A stretch of DNA of 62,471 nt from Gammaproteobacteria bacterium (GTDB lineage: Bacteria > Pseudomonadota > Gammaproteobacteria > SURF-13): positions 1 through 62,471 of the forward strand of contig JACPZD010000039.1 of NCBI GenBank assembly GCA_016195665.1, given 5' to 3'. The notes under the pieces were generated by a model. It saw nothing but the letters and a program-made list of their open reading frames with translations, was not told the DNA's origin and did not search any database. Each line of letters starts with the position of its first letter. Positions within the stretch are counted from its first letter, which is position 1. Position numbers and translations under genes: made by a program. Positions 23,610-33,229 of this stretch are shown here, piece by piece.

Positions 23610-24409
23610 GCCAGACTGCTATGGCGCCGCAGACGCATAAAGGACTGCGGTCGCAACTGCGCCTGCTGAGTTACAACATTCAGGCGGGTATGGCGACCAC
23701 GCGTCCGCATCACTATGTCACACAGAGCTGGAGGCATGTCCTGCCTCATGCGCAGAGTCTCGGCAATCTGGACAAGATCGCCCATCTCATCAGCGAGTTC
23801 GACATCGTCGCCCTGCAAGAAGTGGATGCCGGCAGTCTGCGCAGCGGGTTTGTGAATCAGGCCGAATATCTGGCCGGCCGGGGGCATTTCCCCTATTGGT
23901 ATTGTCAAACCAACCGTGACCTGGGTCAGTTCGCGCAGCACAGCAATGTCCTGCTGAGCCGCTTCCGCCCCAGCGCGGTGGCCGAACACAAGTTGCCGGG
24001 CTTCATTCCGGGGCGCGGCGTCATGATGGCCCGCTACGGCGGCCCGGGTGAAGAATTGATTGTGTTTCATGTGCACCTCGCCCTCGGCAAACGGGCCCGC
24101 CTGTTGCAGCTTGAGTACATCGGCGGATTGGTCAATGAGCACGAGCACGTGGTGTTGATGGGTGATCTGAATTGCCAGCTGCACAGCCGCGAGATGGAAA
24201 TCCTTTTCAAGCGTACACACCTGCGCGAACCGGAATACCGGGTCAAGACCTTTCCCAGTTGGCGGCCGCAACGCAATCTCGATCACATCCTGGTGACGCC
24301 CTCTCTGGAAGTCAGCAACCCACGTGTATTGCATTCCAGCCTATCCGATCACCTGCCGATCTCTATTGAGGTGAGCCTTCCGGAAGGGATAAATCTGGGT
24401 GCGTACTAG
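23606..24409 (+). CDS. Endonuclease/exonuclease/phosphatase-family protein
   Basis: About 267 residues of the EEP fold: LLSYNIQAGM, metal-binding VALQEVDAGS, HSNVLLSRF, VFHVHLALG, LMGDLNCQ and the catalytic LDHILVTP plus LSDHLPISIEV. The enzyme could hydrolyse DNA ends, phosphoinositide-like or other phosphodiester substrates; the substrate cannot be told from sequence. Start placed at ATG 23606, which overlaps the preceding stop. A diguanylate cyclase gene begins ten bases downstream. Confidence 0.88.
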   Translation: MSQTAMAPQTHKGLRSQLRLLSYNIQAGMATTRPHHYVTQSWRHVLPHAQSLGNLDKIAHLISEFDIVALQEVDAGSLRSGFVNQAEYLAGRGHFPYWYCQTNRDLGQFAQHSNVLLSRFRPSAVAEHKLPGFIPGRGVMMARYGGPGEELIVFHVHLALGKRARLLQLEYIGGLVNEHEHVVLMGDLNCQLHSREMEILFKRTHLREPEYRVKTFPSWRPQRNLDHILVTPSLEVSNPRVLHSSLSDHLPISIEVSLPEGINLGAY

Positions 24410-24418
24410 GAGGGGATA

Positions 24419-26359
24419 GTGGTGGCCGAAGAGATTGAAAGCATTGCCCGCTGGAAGCAGAAATATTACGACAGCCTGGAGCAGGTCGAGCGTAAGGAAA
24501 AACAATGGTCTGAAGTTGAAGGGCTGCTGCGGCGCTGCATCACCCGCCTCACGATGGTGGCGAGCGGCGACCCCGATCTCAATCAGCAAATAGAAACCTT
24601 GCGTAACGCGATTCGCGACGGCCGTGACAGTCTGGGGCTAAAGAACCTTATCGAACGGCTCGGCGATGCGGTATTGCGGCAGGACCGGCGCGACGGCGCC
24701 GGCAAAAGGTCCGGCCCCGAGCCCGGCGAGGTCTTGCTTGAACTGCTCGACGCGCTCAGTTTCCCGCGGGGCATGGGGAGGAAGGTCAAGGCGCTGCGTA
24801 TGCGCCTGGGCGACAAGGGTGCAAAAAACGACAAGACGTTGCCCAGGGATTTTGCCGAACTGGTGCGCGAGGCCCTTACACTGGCGGCCTCGGAAGGTGC
24901 AGAAGAAATCTCCGAAGGCCGCAAGACAGAACAGCGCACTGACACACCCAAGGCAGGGCTGTTCGGCAGATTGTTCGGCAAGAGCGATGACGTCCCACCC
25001 CTCACCCCTCACGCCTCACCCCTCGCCGCGTCTAGCGCCTCACCCCTCGAGCCGCCCGTTGCGACACCCGCCGCGCCGCCGGTCAAGTCAGCACCTGCGC
25101 CCGATGGCTTTGATCTGATATCAAGGTTGCTGAGCAATCTAACCTTACCGGAGCCCTCACAGCCGCGCCTGGCGATATTAAAGCAGCAGGCCACGGCGGA
25201 CCTCGCCGTGTCGGAGTGGGAGCGCCTTACCGACGATATCGCCGCCCTTATCAGCGCATCGTATCGTCTGCAAAAGCAAGAAGAGCAACCTGTCGAGCAA
25301 CCCACCCCGCTCGCTCTGCATGAGGTGTTGGTGCAATTACTCGAACGGTTGGAAATCACCAGTCAGGACGAGCGCATCGAATCATTAAAGACGCGCCTGG
25401 AGCAGCAAGTCAGCGACGAGGAATTGCCTGAAATACTGGAGACTATCGCCAATCTGGTGGTGGATGAACGCGCCAAAGTTCAGCGCGAAAAACAGGAGAT
25501 CGAGGGTTTCCTCCAACAGCTCACCCAGAGATTGCAAGATCTGGATTCACAATTGCAAGGCAGTGAACGTGTGCGTGTCGAGGCCTTGCACGGTGGGCGT
25601 AAACTGGGTGAGGTGATCCAGGCGCAGGTGCAAGGCATGGCCAGCAATGTGCAGGAGGCCGCCGACCTCGGCCAGCTAAAACTCATGATCGGAGAACGTA
25701 TAGAGGCTATCCACCAGCATCTGAATGAATACCGCCGCGCCGAGGAGCAACGCGCCGAACAGGCCGAATATCACGTTCAGACCCTGACCGAAAAATTGCA
25801 GCACATGGAGCATGAAACCAGCGTGCTACGCTCCCACCTGCAGAAAGAGCATACGCTGGCATTGCTGGATAGTCTGACAGGAATACACAATCGTCTGGCC
25901 TACCGGGAACGGCTGGAGCAGGAATACGCACGCTGGAAGCGCTACCAAACCCCGCTCACGCTGATAGTCTGGGATGTAGACCGCTTCAAGAAAATCAATG
26001 ATACGTATGGCCACAAGTCCGGCGACAAGGCCCTCGTCACCATCGCGCAATTATTCAAGGAGCAGATTCGTGAAGCCGATTTTTTCGCGCGTTACGGCGG
26101 TGAGGAATTCGTTGTCCTGTTGCCGGCTACGCCGCTCGATACCGCAGCGCTGGTCGCCGAGAAGCTGCGCGCCGCCGTTGAAAATTGTCACTTCCACTTC
26201 CGTGACCAGGATGTCCCCATCACCATCTCCGGCGGCCTTGCCCAATGTGCCGCTGACGACACCCCGGAAACCCTGTTCGAACGCGCCGACGCCGCGATGT
26301 ATCGGGCCAAGCGCAACGGCGGAAATCAATGTCTCGAAGAAGAAAAGAAGATTGCTTAG
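24419..26359 (+). CDS. Diguanylate cyclase with long coiled N-terminal region
   Basis: 646 residues. A C-terminal GGDEF domain (about 480-646) has LDSLTGIHNRLAYRERL, WDVDRFKKINDTYGHKSGD and active-site YGGEEF (559-564). The product-inhibition I-site RxxD (READ) lies five residues before GGEEF. The N-terminal part is charged, with coiled-coil stretches (ERKEKQWSEVEGLLRRC; KVQREKQEIEGFLQQLTQRL) and no recognisable membrane helix, so it is probably cytoplasmic. Start GTG 24419 (or 24422) follows AGGAGG. A linker at about 193-210 (VPPLTPHASPLAASSASPL) derives from the CCTCAC repeat at 24995-25048. Expected to make c-di-GMP; a 222-bp copy of its 3' end lies at 29431-29652. Confidence 0.92.
   Translation: MVAEEIESIARWKQKYYDSLEQVERKEKQWSEVEGLLRRCITRLTMVASGDPDLNQQIETLRNAIRDGRDSLGLKNLIERLGDAVLRQDRRDGAGKRSGPEPGEVLLELLDALSFPRGMGRKVKALRMRLGDKGAKNDKTLPRDFAELVREALTLAASEGAEEISEGRKTEQRTDTPKAGLFGRLFGKSDDVPPLTPHASPLAASSASPLEPPVATPAAPPVKSAPAPDGFDLISRLLSNLTLPEPSQPRLAILKQQATADLAVSEWERLTDDIAALISASYRLQKQEEQPVEQPTPLALHEVLVQLLERLEITSQDERIESLKTRLEQQVSDEELPEILETIANLVVDERAKVQREKQEIEGFLQQLTQRLQDLDSQLQGSERVRVEALHGGRKLGEVIQAQVQGMASNVQEAADLGQLKLMIGERIEAIHQHLNEYRRAEEQRAEQAEYHVQTLTEKLQHMEHETSVLRSHLQKEHTLALLDSLTGIHNRLAYRERLEQEYARWKRYQTPLTLIVWDVDRFKKINDTYGHKSGDKALVTIAQLFKEQIREADFFARYGGEEFVVLLPATPLDTAALVAEKLRAAVENCHFHFRDQDVPITISGGLAQCAADDTPETLFERADAAMYRAKRNGGNQCLEEEKKIA
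24995..25048. repeat. CCTCACCCCTCACGC repeat inside the diguanylate cyclase gene
   Basis: Right-arm type units (CACCCCTCACCCCTCACGCC, GCGCCTCACCCCTCGAG) of the family seen at 16233-16337 and 21245-21402, read in-frame as a proline/serine-rich linker. Confidence 0.7.
26090..26311 (+). repeat. 222-bp direct repeat, copy 1 (GGDEF tail)
   Basis: Aligns without gaps to 29431-29652 (constant offset of 3341) with a handful of substitutions. It covers the codons from RYGGEEF to the AMYRAK motif of the diguanylate cyclase. Confidence 0.9.
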
Positions 26360-26441
26360 ATAAGCAACTTATCTACTGTGTCGGGGTATTTTTAAGGGTT
26401 TTTTTATTCGATATGTTTACTATTAATGGAGGATAAGGCAT

Positions 26442-28004
26442 ATGTATCACGCACATAAGTTGTCAGGTTTAACGAAACGGTTATGCTTGGTGGGTGTTTT
26501 GTTTGCTTTCCCTTCTTTAGGATTTACCGAAGGGAAGTGTTACTACGATACGGTTCGTTACAACCAATTATCCATTGACCGGTTCATTACTAACCAGGTT
26601 CCCGCATCCACTGACATGGCTTTGAATAGAATACTTAACTCAAATACTCAGTTACAACCCGCGGATGGACTGTCCTACCTAGGGATAAAGCATATGGGGG
26701 ATCCAGGTAGCTACGCCCTAGCGCATCAAGCTGATGTAAGTAGTTTTCCAAACTTAAACATATATACGGGTGTCAATACCCTATATCAAAAAGGTTACAG
26801 CTCCAGCTCACTTTTCCCGCCTAACGCTTTCCAGTTTGGATACGAAGAGCAATCTGGTGGGAACTTTAATGCTGTAGGGATACTGATTAATACAAAACAA
26901 TTTCCTCATACACAACCTATCCAGGGGGGTGGCCCACACGCTATTCATCAAATTATATATAGTAACAATACATACCCTTGGGCGGCAAACAATAACCCCT
27001 TGCTAGATGACCACTTTTCTGAGTTAGTATTTCAGGTTTATCTAAGAAACAAACTATTAACTACAGAAGGAACAGCAAGTGCTGGAATTGGATGGGGAGC
27101 ATATTTTCAAGATGAATTTGGCAATGTCTTCCCGTATGTTATTCAGATAGCTGACTCGCGCGCTTTGGGAAATGGTAATGGATCAGAAACAACGGCTCAC
27201 GATACCGGCACTCCTTTTGTTTCAGTGCCACTACTCTCAAATACGTGCTACGCTACTAGGAGTCCATTTTCAGCCTCAATGAAAAATGTAACGCCCTTTG
27301 GGAGGCAATTTTTCCGTGTTCATATTCCTCGACAAAGTTTTCTTGATGCGGTTACCGCGCTTCGTGCCAGGAACAATATAAATTTCTCAACTGATATAAA
27401 AAAATATAGGTTAACGAGTATCAATGTAGGTACCGAAGTAAACGTGGTGGGAAATAGCAACAACGTAACTACCGGAATAGCAATTGACAATCTTTCTGTA
27501 TTTATAGGAAAATCCCCTGTTACTGCAACATGGGCACCGGTGATGCTTGTCAACGGTAGTTTTGAGGCACACCGTTTCGCCCCTGGGTTTAATGCATTTG
27601 TCTACACGCCAAGCCCCACTGGATGGACTTTTTCAGGTGCTTCTGGGGTCCAAAGAGACGGCAGCGCGTGGGGGGCTACAAAAGCGCCTGATGGGGACAA
27701 TACAGCTTTTCTTCCAAGCGGAACTGGTGTGGGTATATCTCAGAACGTACACTTTGCGGCACCCGGAGGGTATAGACTCTCTTTCAAGGCCGCGAGGCGC
27801 GCGGGACAAATTCAGCCCATTAGTTTAAGACTTGATGGGATTGAAAAGCTTTTCTTCACACCACCAGGTATCAGTTTTTCATCTCACTCTATTGATTTTA
27901 ATGTCGCGACAGCCGGGTCTCGTCAAATAAGCTTTATAGCTACAGACCAGTCTGGGGATAAAACTACGTTTATTGATAATGTTAGTATCGCTAAAATTTA
28001 TTAG
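26442..28004 (+). CDS. AT-rich secreted protein of unknown function
   Basis: 520 residues. An N-terminal signal peptide (LTKRLCLVGVLFAFPSLGFT) is followed by a large domain I do not recognise (FPNLNIYTGVNTLYQKGYSS). The C-terminal module of about 150 residues (LVNGSFEAHRF, PTGWTFSGASGVQRDGSAW, SFKAARRAG, FIDNVSI) has the layout of DUF642/CBM-like jelly-roll domains. Base composition is clearly more AT-rich than its neighbours, with codons such as TTA and ATA frequent, pointing to recent transfer. A GGAGG ribosome site precedes the ATG. It lies between two copies of the GGDEF tail and just upstream of an IS5-type element, so the block 26.36-29.43 kb looks acquired. Confidence 0.8.
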   Translation: MYHAHKLSGLTKRLCLVGVLFAFPSLGFTEGKCYYDTVRYNQLSIDRFITNQVPASTDMALNRILNSNTQLQPADGLSYLGIKHMGDPGSYALAHQADVSSFPNLNIYTGVNTLYQKGYSSSSLFPPNAFQFGYEEQSGGNFNAVGILINTKQFPHTQPIQGGGPHAIHQIIYSNNTYPWAANNNPLLDDHFSELVFQVYLRNKLLTTEGTASAGIGWGAYFQDEFGNVFPYVIQIADSRALGNGNGSETTAHDTGTPFVSVPLLSNTCYATRSPFSASMKNVTPFGRQFFRVHIPRQSFLDAVTALRARNNINFSTDIKKYRLTSINVGTEVNVVGNSNNVTTGIAIDNLSVFIGKSPVTATWAPVMLVNGSFEAHRFAPGFNAFVYTPSPTGWTFSGASGVQRDGSAWGATKAPDGDNTAFLPSGTGVGISQNVHFAAPGGYRLSFKAARRAGQIQPISLRLDGIEKLFFTPPGISFSSHSIDFNVATAGSRQISFIATDQSGDKTTFIDNVSIAKIY

Positions 28005-28012
28005 GTATTATA

Positions 28013-29225
28013 GAGACCTCTGAACAACCCCCGTATTTTTGATAGTCGCTGTTGTACAGCGGTAAAAATAGATGTCGCGGGTGATGTTATTTATGTTTTT
28101 GGTTCGGTTTGACCTGTTTTTCCTTTGTTTTACCGGCTTTATCGTCCTTCGCGGACGGATGGCGGGCGCACCTGTCCTACACTGGACACACCATCGACGC
28201 CGCACGCTTGAGATTATATGCCACACACAGCAGGCTCGGGTGCTGGGCATTCTTCTTCAGGCCACGATAACGCACCATCAGCTTGCCGAACGGCTTTTTA
28301 ATCCACGCAAAGGGATGCTCGACCCGCGCGCGGAGTTTTGACTTGACGCGGTTGGCCTGTTTTTGTTCTTCGCTCAACGCCGCCTGACCCCGCACGCGCT
28401 TCTCCACGATACCGTTCTTGATGCCGCGTCCGGCGAGGACTTCATCCACCGCCCGGCTCTTGTACGCGCTGTCCGCATGCACCGCCACCGTCTCGTGGGC
28501 GATGAGCGGTTCAAGCTTCCGGCTGTCGTGGACGTTGGCGGCCGTCGTCTCTTTGTGCGTGATCAATCCGCTGTGATCTACCGCCACGTGCATTTTATAG
28601 CCGTGGGAGGTCTTGCCATTCTTTTTGGTGAAGCCGGCTTCGGGATCGCGCGTGCTGCTCTCGTCTTCTTTCTTGCGGCCCTTGGGCGCCTCCAGGATCG
28701 TGGCATCCACCAGGGCGCCTTGTTTTACCAATACACCCAGTCTATCCAGATGACGGTTGACCACGGCGAACAGGGGGTCCCACGCACCGGCGTCCACCAG
28801 GCTCTTGCGGTACAAGCACACCGTGGTCTCGTCCGGGATCGCTTCATCAAACCCCAAGCCCACAAAGCGCCGGAACGACAGGCGGTCGCGGAGCTGTTCT
28901 TCCATTTGTGGGTCGGATAAGCCATACCACTGTTGCAACAGCATGCAGCGCACCAGTACTTTATGCGGATACCCTGGGGCACCGCCTTTCTGGCGGGGCG
29001 CGTCCCGAAACGACACGATCGCGACGATCTCGTCCCACGGAATCAGCGTCTCGACCCGATCCAGAAACTCCGTGGTGCGGCGTCCCGCCTGGCTCATCAC
29101 CACACTGTCAAACAAGCTGTTCTGGATCGCGTCGCGTCGCATCGGAGACCTCTGATTCATTGGGTTTCTACTGCTTGAAGTATAGTGTACAGTAGTCAAA
29201 AAAGGGGGGGTTTTTCAGAGGTCCC
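28013..29225 (-). mobile_element. IS5-family insertion sequence with TATA target duplication
   Basis: 1213 bp. Terminal inverted repeats: GAGACCTCTGAACAACCCCC at the left and, read inwards from the right, GGGACCTCTGAAAAACCCCC. Both ends are flanked by TATA (28009-28012 and 29226-29229), a likely target duplication. One intact transposase gene fills it. Inserted nine bases after the stop of the AT-rich secreted-protein gene. Confidence 0.9.
28177..29199 (-). CDS. IS5-family DDE transposase
   Basis: 340 residues; the ATG-started core probably begins at MNQRSPMRRDAIQNSLF. N-terminal domain with LIPWDEIVAIV and GAPGYPHKVLVRCMLLQQWY; catalytic Asp in ALVDATILEAPKG, Asp in AVHADSAYKSRA, and Glu in the C-terminal RARVEHPFAWIKKPFGKLMV (Y-R-x-K-E-like signature: RVEHPF/GKLMVRYRG). 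Complete and uninterrupted, so the element may still move. Confidence 0.92.
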   Translation of the reverse strand: MTTVHYTSSSRNPMNQRSPMRRDAIQNSLFDSVVMSQAGRRTTEFLDRVETLIPWDEIVAIVSFRDAPRQKGGAPGYPHKVLVRCMLLQQWYGLSDPQMEEQLRDRLSFRRFVGLGFDEAIPDETTVCLYRKSLVDAGAWDPLFAVVNRHLDRLGVLVKQGALVDATILEAPKGRKKEDESSTRDPEAGFTKKNGKTSHGYKMHVAVDHSGLITHKETTAANVHDSRKLEPLIAHETVAVHADSAYKSRAVDEVLAGRGIKNGIVEKRVRGQAALSEEQKQANRVKSKLRARVEHPFAWIKKPFGKLMVRYRGLKKNAQHPSLLCVAYNLKRAASMVCPV

Positions 29226-29409
29226 TATACATAGCGTCATAAATCTACTGCGCGGCTTTGATGCGGGTGCGTGCGGTGCTCGGAATCCTCATGTACTCTT
29301 ATGTACACTCCGGTTCCTGCGCTCCGCCGCCCCCGCCTGAAATCCGCTCGCTACGATTTCTGTCGCTATGTATAGATACTAAGCATGGACTCAATGAAGG
29401 CGCAGCGAT

Positions 29410-29700
29410 CAATGGACCAATTTCCTGGTTCGTTACGGCGGTGAGGAGTTCGTTGTCCTGTTATCGGCTACGCCGCTCGATACCGCAGCGCTGGTTGCCG
29501 AGAAGCTGCGCGCCGCCGTTGAAAATTGCCACTTCCACTTCCGTGACCAGGATGTCCCCATCACCATCTCCGGCGGCCTTGCCCAATGTGCCGCTGACGA
29601 CACCCCGGAAACCCTGTTCGAACGCGCCGACGCCGCGATGTATCGGGCCAAGAAGCAGGGTGGGAATAAGTGCTTGGCAGAGGAACTGGTTAATAGTTAA
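29410..29700 (+). pseudogene. 3' fragment of a duplicated GGDEF domain
   Basis: In frame with RYGGEEFVVLL and AADDTPETLFERADAAMYRA, ending KKQGGNKCLAEELVNS at 29700. The first 74 codons (29431-29652) are nearly identical to the tail of the intact diguanylate cyclase, while the last residues differ. Upstream, stop codons interrupt the frame and no start exists. It lacks the substrate-binding half of the domain and cannot be active. Confidence 0.88.
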
Positions 29701-31076
29701 GCATTTCGATGGAGTGACTTATCGAGAGATTTTTCACTTTGTCGTGCAGTCCACGCAAGGAGCAGGCTCAGGAGTGCTGCTGGAAATAGCCATCCGCAAT
29801 AGCGCAGTTCGGCACTGGGAGCGATGATGGCCAGTGGGGCTACGTAAAACAGCGCGCTGGTCGCTGTAGCGATGGATACCCCCGCGAGTGGATGGCTTGT
29901 GAAGCGCCTGGAGATCAGGATTGCACCTAGGCATATCAATATGTAAGGCAGTGGGGAAAATATCCATGATTTGCGCAACCTCATAATTCTCTTTTCGACC
30001 TGCTTCGTTAGCAAGCTATCGTTCGCTATGACGGGTGGGTTGTCCTTAAACGAAACGATGTGGAACGCATACACCAATCCACCGCCTTGCTCAAAATTAT
30101 GGCGCCCGAATAAGCCTAGTGCGAGCATGGCTCGATGTTCCAGATATGCGCTTGGATGGGCTAGGATGCTGTTGGCCCAGACTGAGGCAAGTGCGATTTG
30201 TTCATCTCTGGAATAGGGTTTCCCGCCAATGCCGTCCCTGACCCAGTGGTGGGGCAGGGTGTAAAGAGGGGTGTTGGAGTAGGGCGTGTAGGCCTTGGTT
30301 TCTTTGAGTTCTTGAGCAGTTAGGCCGGGTTGATGCGTGAATTCGGGTAGCAGCAGTTTATCGACCCTGACGGAGATTCCCGCCAAATCCCATAAAGCGA
30401 TTACCGGCCAGACTGATCGGGCCTCCTTGACCAAGACGCGATCAAGCATTTGTCCTAATGCGACGACAGAGAGCGCAAATACCAAAGTGGCTAGCACGGC
30501 ATGAGATCGGTCTGCTGCTTGGAAAGTTGATCTCCATGCCAGCCAGAATAGCGGCAGTACGGCCAGTAGTGCATTATGCCGTATCGAACCCGCTACAACC
30601 AATAGAATGACCATAATCAAAAAATATCGGCGCTTTCGGCTTATGACGATCAGGCCAAGCAGGGCGGAGGCAAGAGTCAGCGCCGCAAGCAGGGTTGTAT
30701 CAGTCCAGACATGGCCCAACAACATGAAGGTGGGAGGCCAGATACCGGCTAAGATGACTAAGAATATCTTCTTAAATCCCGACGCTTTCAGGACGTAAGA
30801 GAAGATGAGCAATCCAGTCCAGTAGATCGTTATATTCAAAAGAAACATCCCATACGATGATTTAAAAATGCTTTCTGACAACGAAAACAAAAGTATATAG
30901 AATGTGGGGTTAACACCGTCAAAGTAGTTTGTTCTTGCCATCCAATATTGATAAGCTGAGTCAAGAGACAGATAACCGGGGAAAAAGGAAAACCCGGTAA
31001 TCACGGCGCCTAAGGCAGCGATTGCGAAGGGTGAGCCACTAGCTGCTCGGAGTGCTTGTTTAATCGAATTGAACAT
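29697..31076 (-). CDS. Polytopic membrane protein, glycosyltransferase-like
   Basis: About 459 residues from MFNSIKQALRAASGSPFAIA with roughly ten membrane segments. The first periplasmic loop has FFPGYLSLDSAYQYWMARTN with a conserved-looking acidic residue and, later, GHVWTDTTLLAALTLASALL. The layout resembles the polyprenyl-sugar-dependent GT-C glycosyltransferases, but I see no diagnostic motif. The open frame continues upstream to 31460 over non-membrane sequence; I set the start at 31076 where the hydrophobic protein begins. Divergent from the next gene, with which it may share a promoter region. Its stop overlaps the GGDEF fragment by four bases. Confidence 0.7.
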   Translation of the reverse strand: MFNSIKQALRAASGSPFAIAALGAVITGFSFFPGYLSLDSAYQYWMARTNYFDGVNPTFYILLFSLSESIFKSSYGMFLLNITIYWTGLLIFSYVLKASGFKKIFLVILAGIWPPTFMLLGHVWTDTTLLAALTLASALLGLIVISRKRRYFLIMVILLVVAGSIRHNALLAVLPLFWLAWRSTFQAADRSHAVLATLVFALSVVALGQMLDRVLVKEARSVWPVIALWDLAGISVRVDKLLLPEFTHQPGLTAQELKETKAYTPYSNTPLYTLPHHWVRDGIGGKPYSRDEQIALASVWANSILAHPSAYLEHRAMLALGLFGRHNFEQGGGLVYAFHIVSFKDNPPVIANDSLLTKQVEKRIMRLRKSWIFSPLPYILICLGAILISRRFTSHPLAGVSIATATSALFYVAPLAIIAPSAELRYCGWLFPAALLSLLLAWTARQSEKSLDKSLHRNA

Positions 31077-31256
31077 TTGGTTTTGGGACGAGTTTCGGGC
31101 GTCAATGTGCAGAGCCCACTCGTGGCGGGTATCATAGCGACGGATAATATCGGCTGAGTGGTTGTGGTGTCCAGCATTATCCGGGCGCTTACGGTTATGC
31201 GTAGAGTCAGACGTGTTTTCGCAGTGCCTGCATAATGGTTTTATTCGAGAAGGATC

Positions 31257-32993
31257 ATGGAAATCCTGATGCAGCAGCAAGTGAACCCAGAAACAACTAT
31301 CCGCAACACTTATCTGGATATAGTGGGCTCTCGGAAGGTAAATCTCCTGGCGACCGGGTTCATCGGGTTGCTCATCGTGGTTTATGGCTTGATGGTGTCG
31401 CGCTTTGCGCTCAACGTCCCGAAGATGGATGACTTTATCCAATTTCTGGGGTATCAGCACTATCTTGCTCAGTCAGCGAGTATAAAAGAGCAGTTGCTAT
31501 TGTTTTTATCCCAGCCTGCCTGGGATGGAGGGCCGCAAACCGAGCATCGCATCGTTGTGGCACGTTTGGCGATGTTTTTTTCACAAGCATTATTCGGGAC
31601 GATTAATTTTACATTCCTGATCATTCTGGGCAACGTCTTTCTGGTGCTTTTGTTCGTCCTGTTGATCTGGCATTCGCCTTATCGTAGCAATAAAATAGTT
31701 GTGCTACCCGTGGCAATCCTGCTGTTTTCGCTCATCCATTACGAGGCGTCTTTCTGGAGTAGCGGCGCGTTGCTCTATTATCCAGCGGCGTTTTTTTCGC
31801 TCGTTACATTTCATTTCCTGGCAGATAACCGTGCCCCGGGTCTGGCCGTCCCAGCGAGTGCGGCTGGAGGAATCTTAGCTGTCTTCTCCCAATCAAACGG
31901 CTTGATAGTATTCCCGGTAGCTACATTTGCCCTGGGGCTGGCTAAACGTTACAGAATGGCGCTCCTCTTCCTGCTCTTCACGGTCTTGTCGTTTTGGCTG
32001 TACTTCTGGGACTTCTCTCGCCCAGGGGCAGTCCCCGGCTATGAGAGCCCCATGCAGGCGGCTTATCTGATTTCGAAGGCTTGGGTGAATCTGCTGGGGT
32101 GTGCATTCTCGCGTTTGTCCTTGCCAATCGGGCTACTGCTGATTGGCGCTTGGCTGGTCTTGCTGAGGAGGCAGTATTGGAAAAAAAACATCGTCCTATT
32201 CTGTTTCGGAGGGTGGCTCGTAGGAACAATGCTATCTATCGCCATCGGGCGTGGCAGCCTTGATTACGATTACAGCACCATCAGCCGGTACAGGCTCTAT
32301 TCTGCATTGTTTGCCTCGGTGACTTACCTGGCAATACTGGAGATGTTCGTGGACAGGGAAAAGTTGAAACAGGCTGTTTTCTATGCGTTCATGACGCTAA
32401 CAAGCCTGGTTTATTTATATGGGACGCCTCTGGCCTATGCCCTGGCCACCAGCGAGCGCATTGACGCTGTCCACGACGCGGACTTTTATCACATAGCGGG
32501 CGTAACGCCTTATTCAGAGGATGGTTTTCCTACCGCCAGATTGGCAAACCATCTGATAACTCTAAACGGGAAACTGGGTACCTATACCTATCCTTCACAG
32601 TTGGGCAAAGTGGCTTTACCACGCGATGTGTCTCAGTTATCTATAGGTGATCCAAGCAGCTTGTCCTTCAAGTACGCGAGAATCAGGTTCCAGGACAAGG
32701 TCATTGCCGTCAGAGGGGATGCCCGGCTGTCAGATGGGTGGTGTGGCAACACTGAAACCCTGGTGGTCGTTGCTGCCGAGGATCGGAAGTACTATTTCAA
32801 GGCCGAGCGTTACTCCAGGCCTCGGTACAGGGAGGTACTGCTTCAGCCATGCCGTCAGTTCTCCGCTCTTGTGAATCTGCATGGCATACCACCGGGCAGT
32901 TACCGTCTCGGGATCGCTATAGTGAGGGAGGGTACGACCTTGTTCGAGCAATTGTCCGAACATAGCCTCGTAGTGGGGCACGATAAGCAGTGA
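31257..32993 (+). CDS. Large polytopic membrane protein, unknown function
   Basis: 578 residues. The N-terminal two thirds contain about ten hydrophobic helices (NLLATGFIGLLIVVYGLMVS, FTFLIILGNVFLVLLFVLLI). A first-loop motif MDDFIQFLGYQHYL and later EASFWSSGALLYYPAAFFSL recall uncharacterised DUF6056-like or GT-C proteins. The last 170 residues form a soluble, probably periplasmic domain (LSIGDPSSLSFKYARIRF, GIPPGSYRLGIAIVREG). An AAGGA site precedes the ATG closely. Possibly part of surface-glycan biology with the divergent neighbour; this is inference. Confidence 0.7.
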   Translation: MEILMQQQVNPETTIRNTYLDIVGSRKVNLLATGFIGLLIVVYGLMVSRFALNVPKMDDFIQFLGYQHYLAQSASIKEQLLLFLSQPAWDGGPQTEHRIVVARLAMFFSQALFGTINFTFLIILGNVFLVLLFVLLIWHSPYRSNKIVVLPVAILLFSLIHYEASFWSSGALLYYPAAFFSLVTFHFLADNRAPGLAVPASAAGGILAVFSQSNGLIVFPVATFALGLAKRYRMALLFLLFTVLSFWLYFWDFSRPGAVPGYESPMQAAYLISKAWVNLLGCAFSRLSLPIGLLLIGAWLVLLRRQYWKKNIVLFCFGGWLVGTMLSIAIGRGSLDYDYSTISRYRLYSALFASVTYLAILEMFVDREKLKQAVFYAFMTLTSLVYLYGTPLAYALATSERIDAVHDADFYHIAGVTPYSEDGFPTARLANHLITLNGKLGTYTYPSQLGKVALPRDVSQLSIGDPSSLSFKYARIRFQDKVIAVRGDARLSDGWCGNTETLVVVAAEDRKYYFKAERYSRPRYREVLLQPCRQFSALVNLHGIPPGSYRLGIAIVREGTTLFEQLSEHSLVVGHDKQ

Positions 32994-33229
32994 AGAGTCA
33001 GCAGAAGACGTTTTCGAATGATCTGTCCCGAACACAGCATGGGGGCGCTTAACCCAAGTGGGTGGTCATCTCGGTTCCAGCGCCTCTCCTGAGCTAACCC
33101 AGGTTTTCCAGAGAGGTTAATTGAGCGCTGGTGGGCAAGTACCTATCGGCAGCGTTATCTGGATAAAATTGCGGCTGGCAAGTAGTCGGCTGTGTTGTTA
33201 CGGGATATCCGGCAATAAAGTGGGCGACC

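Noticed and set aside
31077-31460. N-terminal extension of the minus-strand membrane protein
   Set aside because: Polar, histidine-rich translation with no conservation pattern; the hydrophobic protein starts cleanly at 31076 and the extension overlaps the divergent gene.
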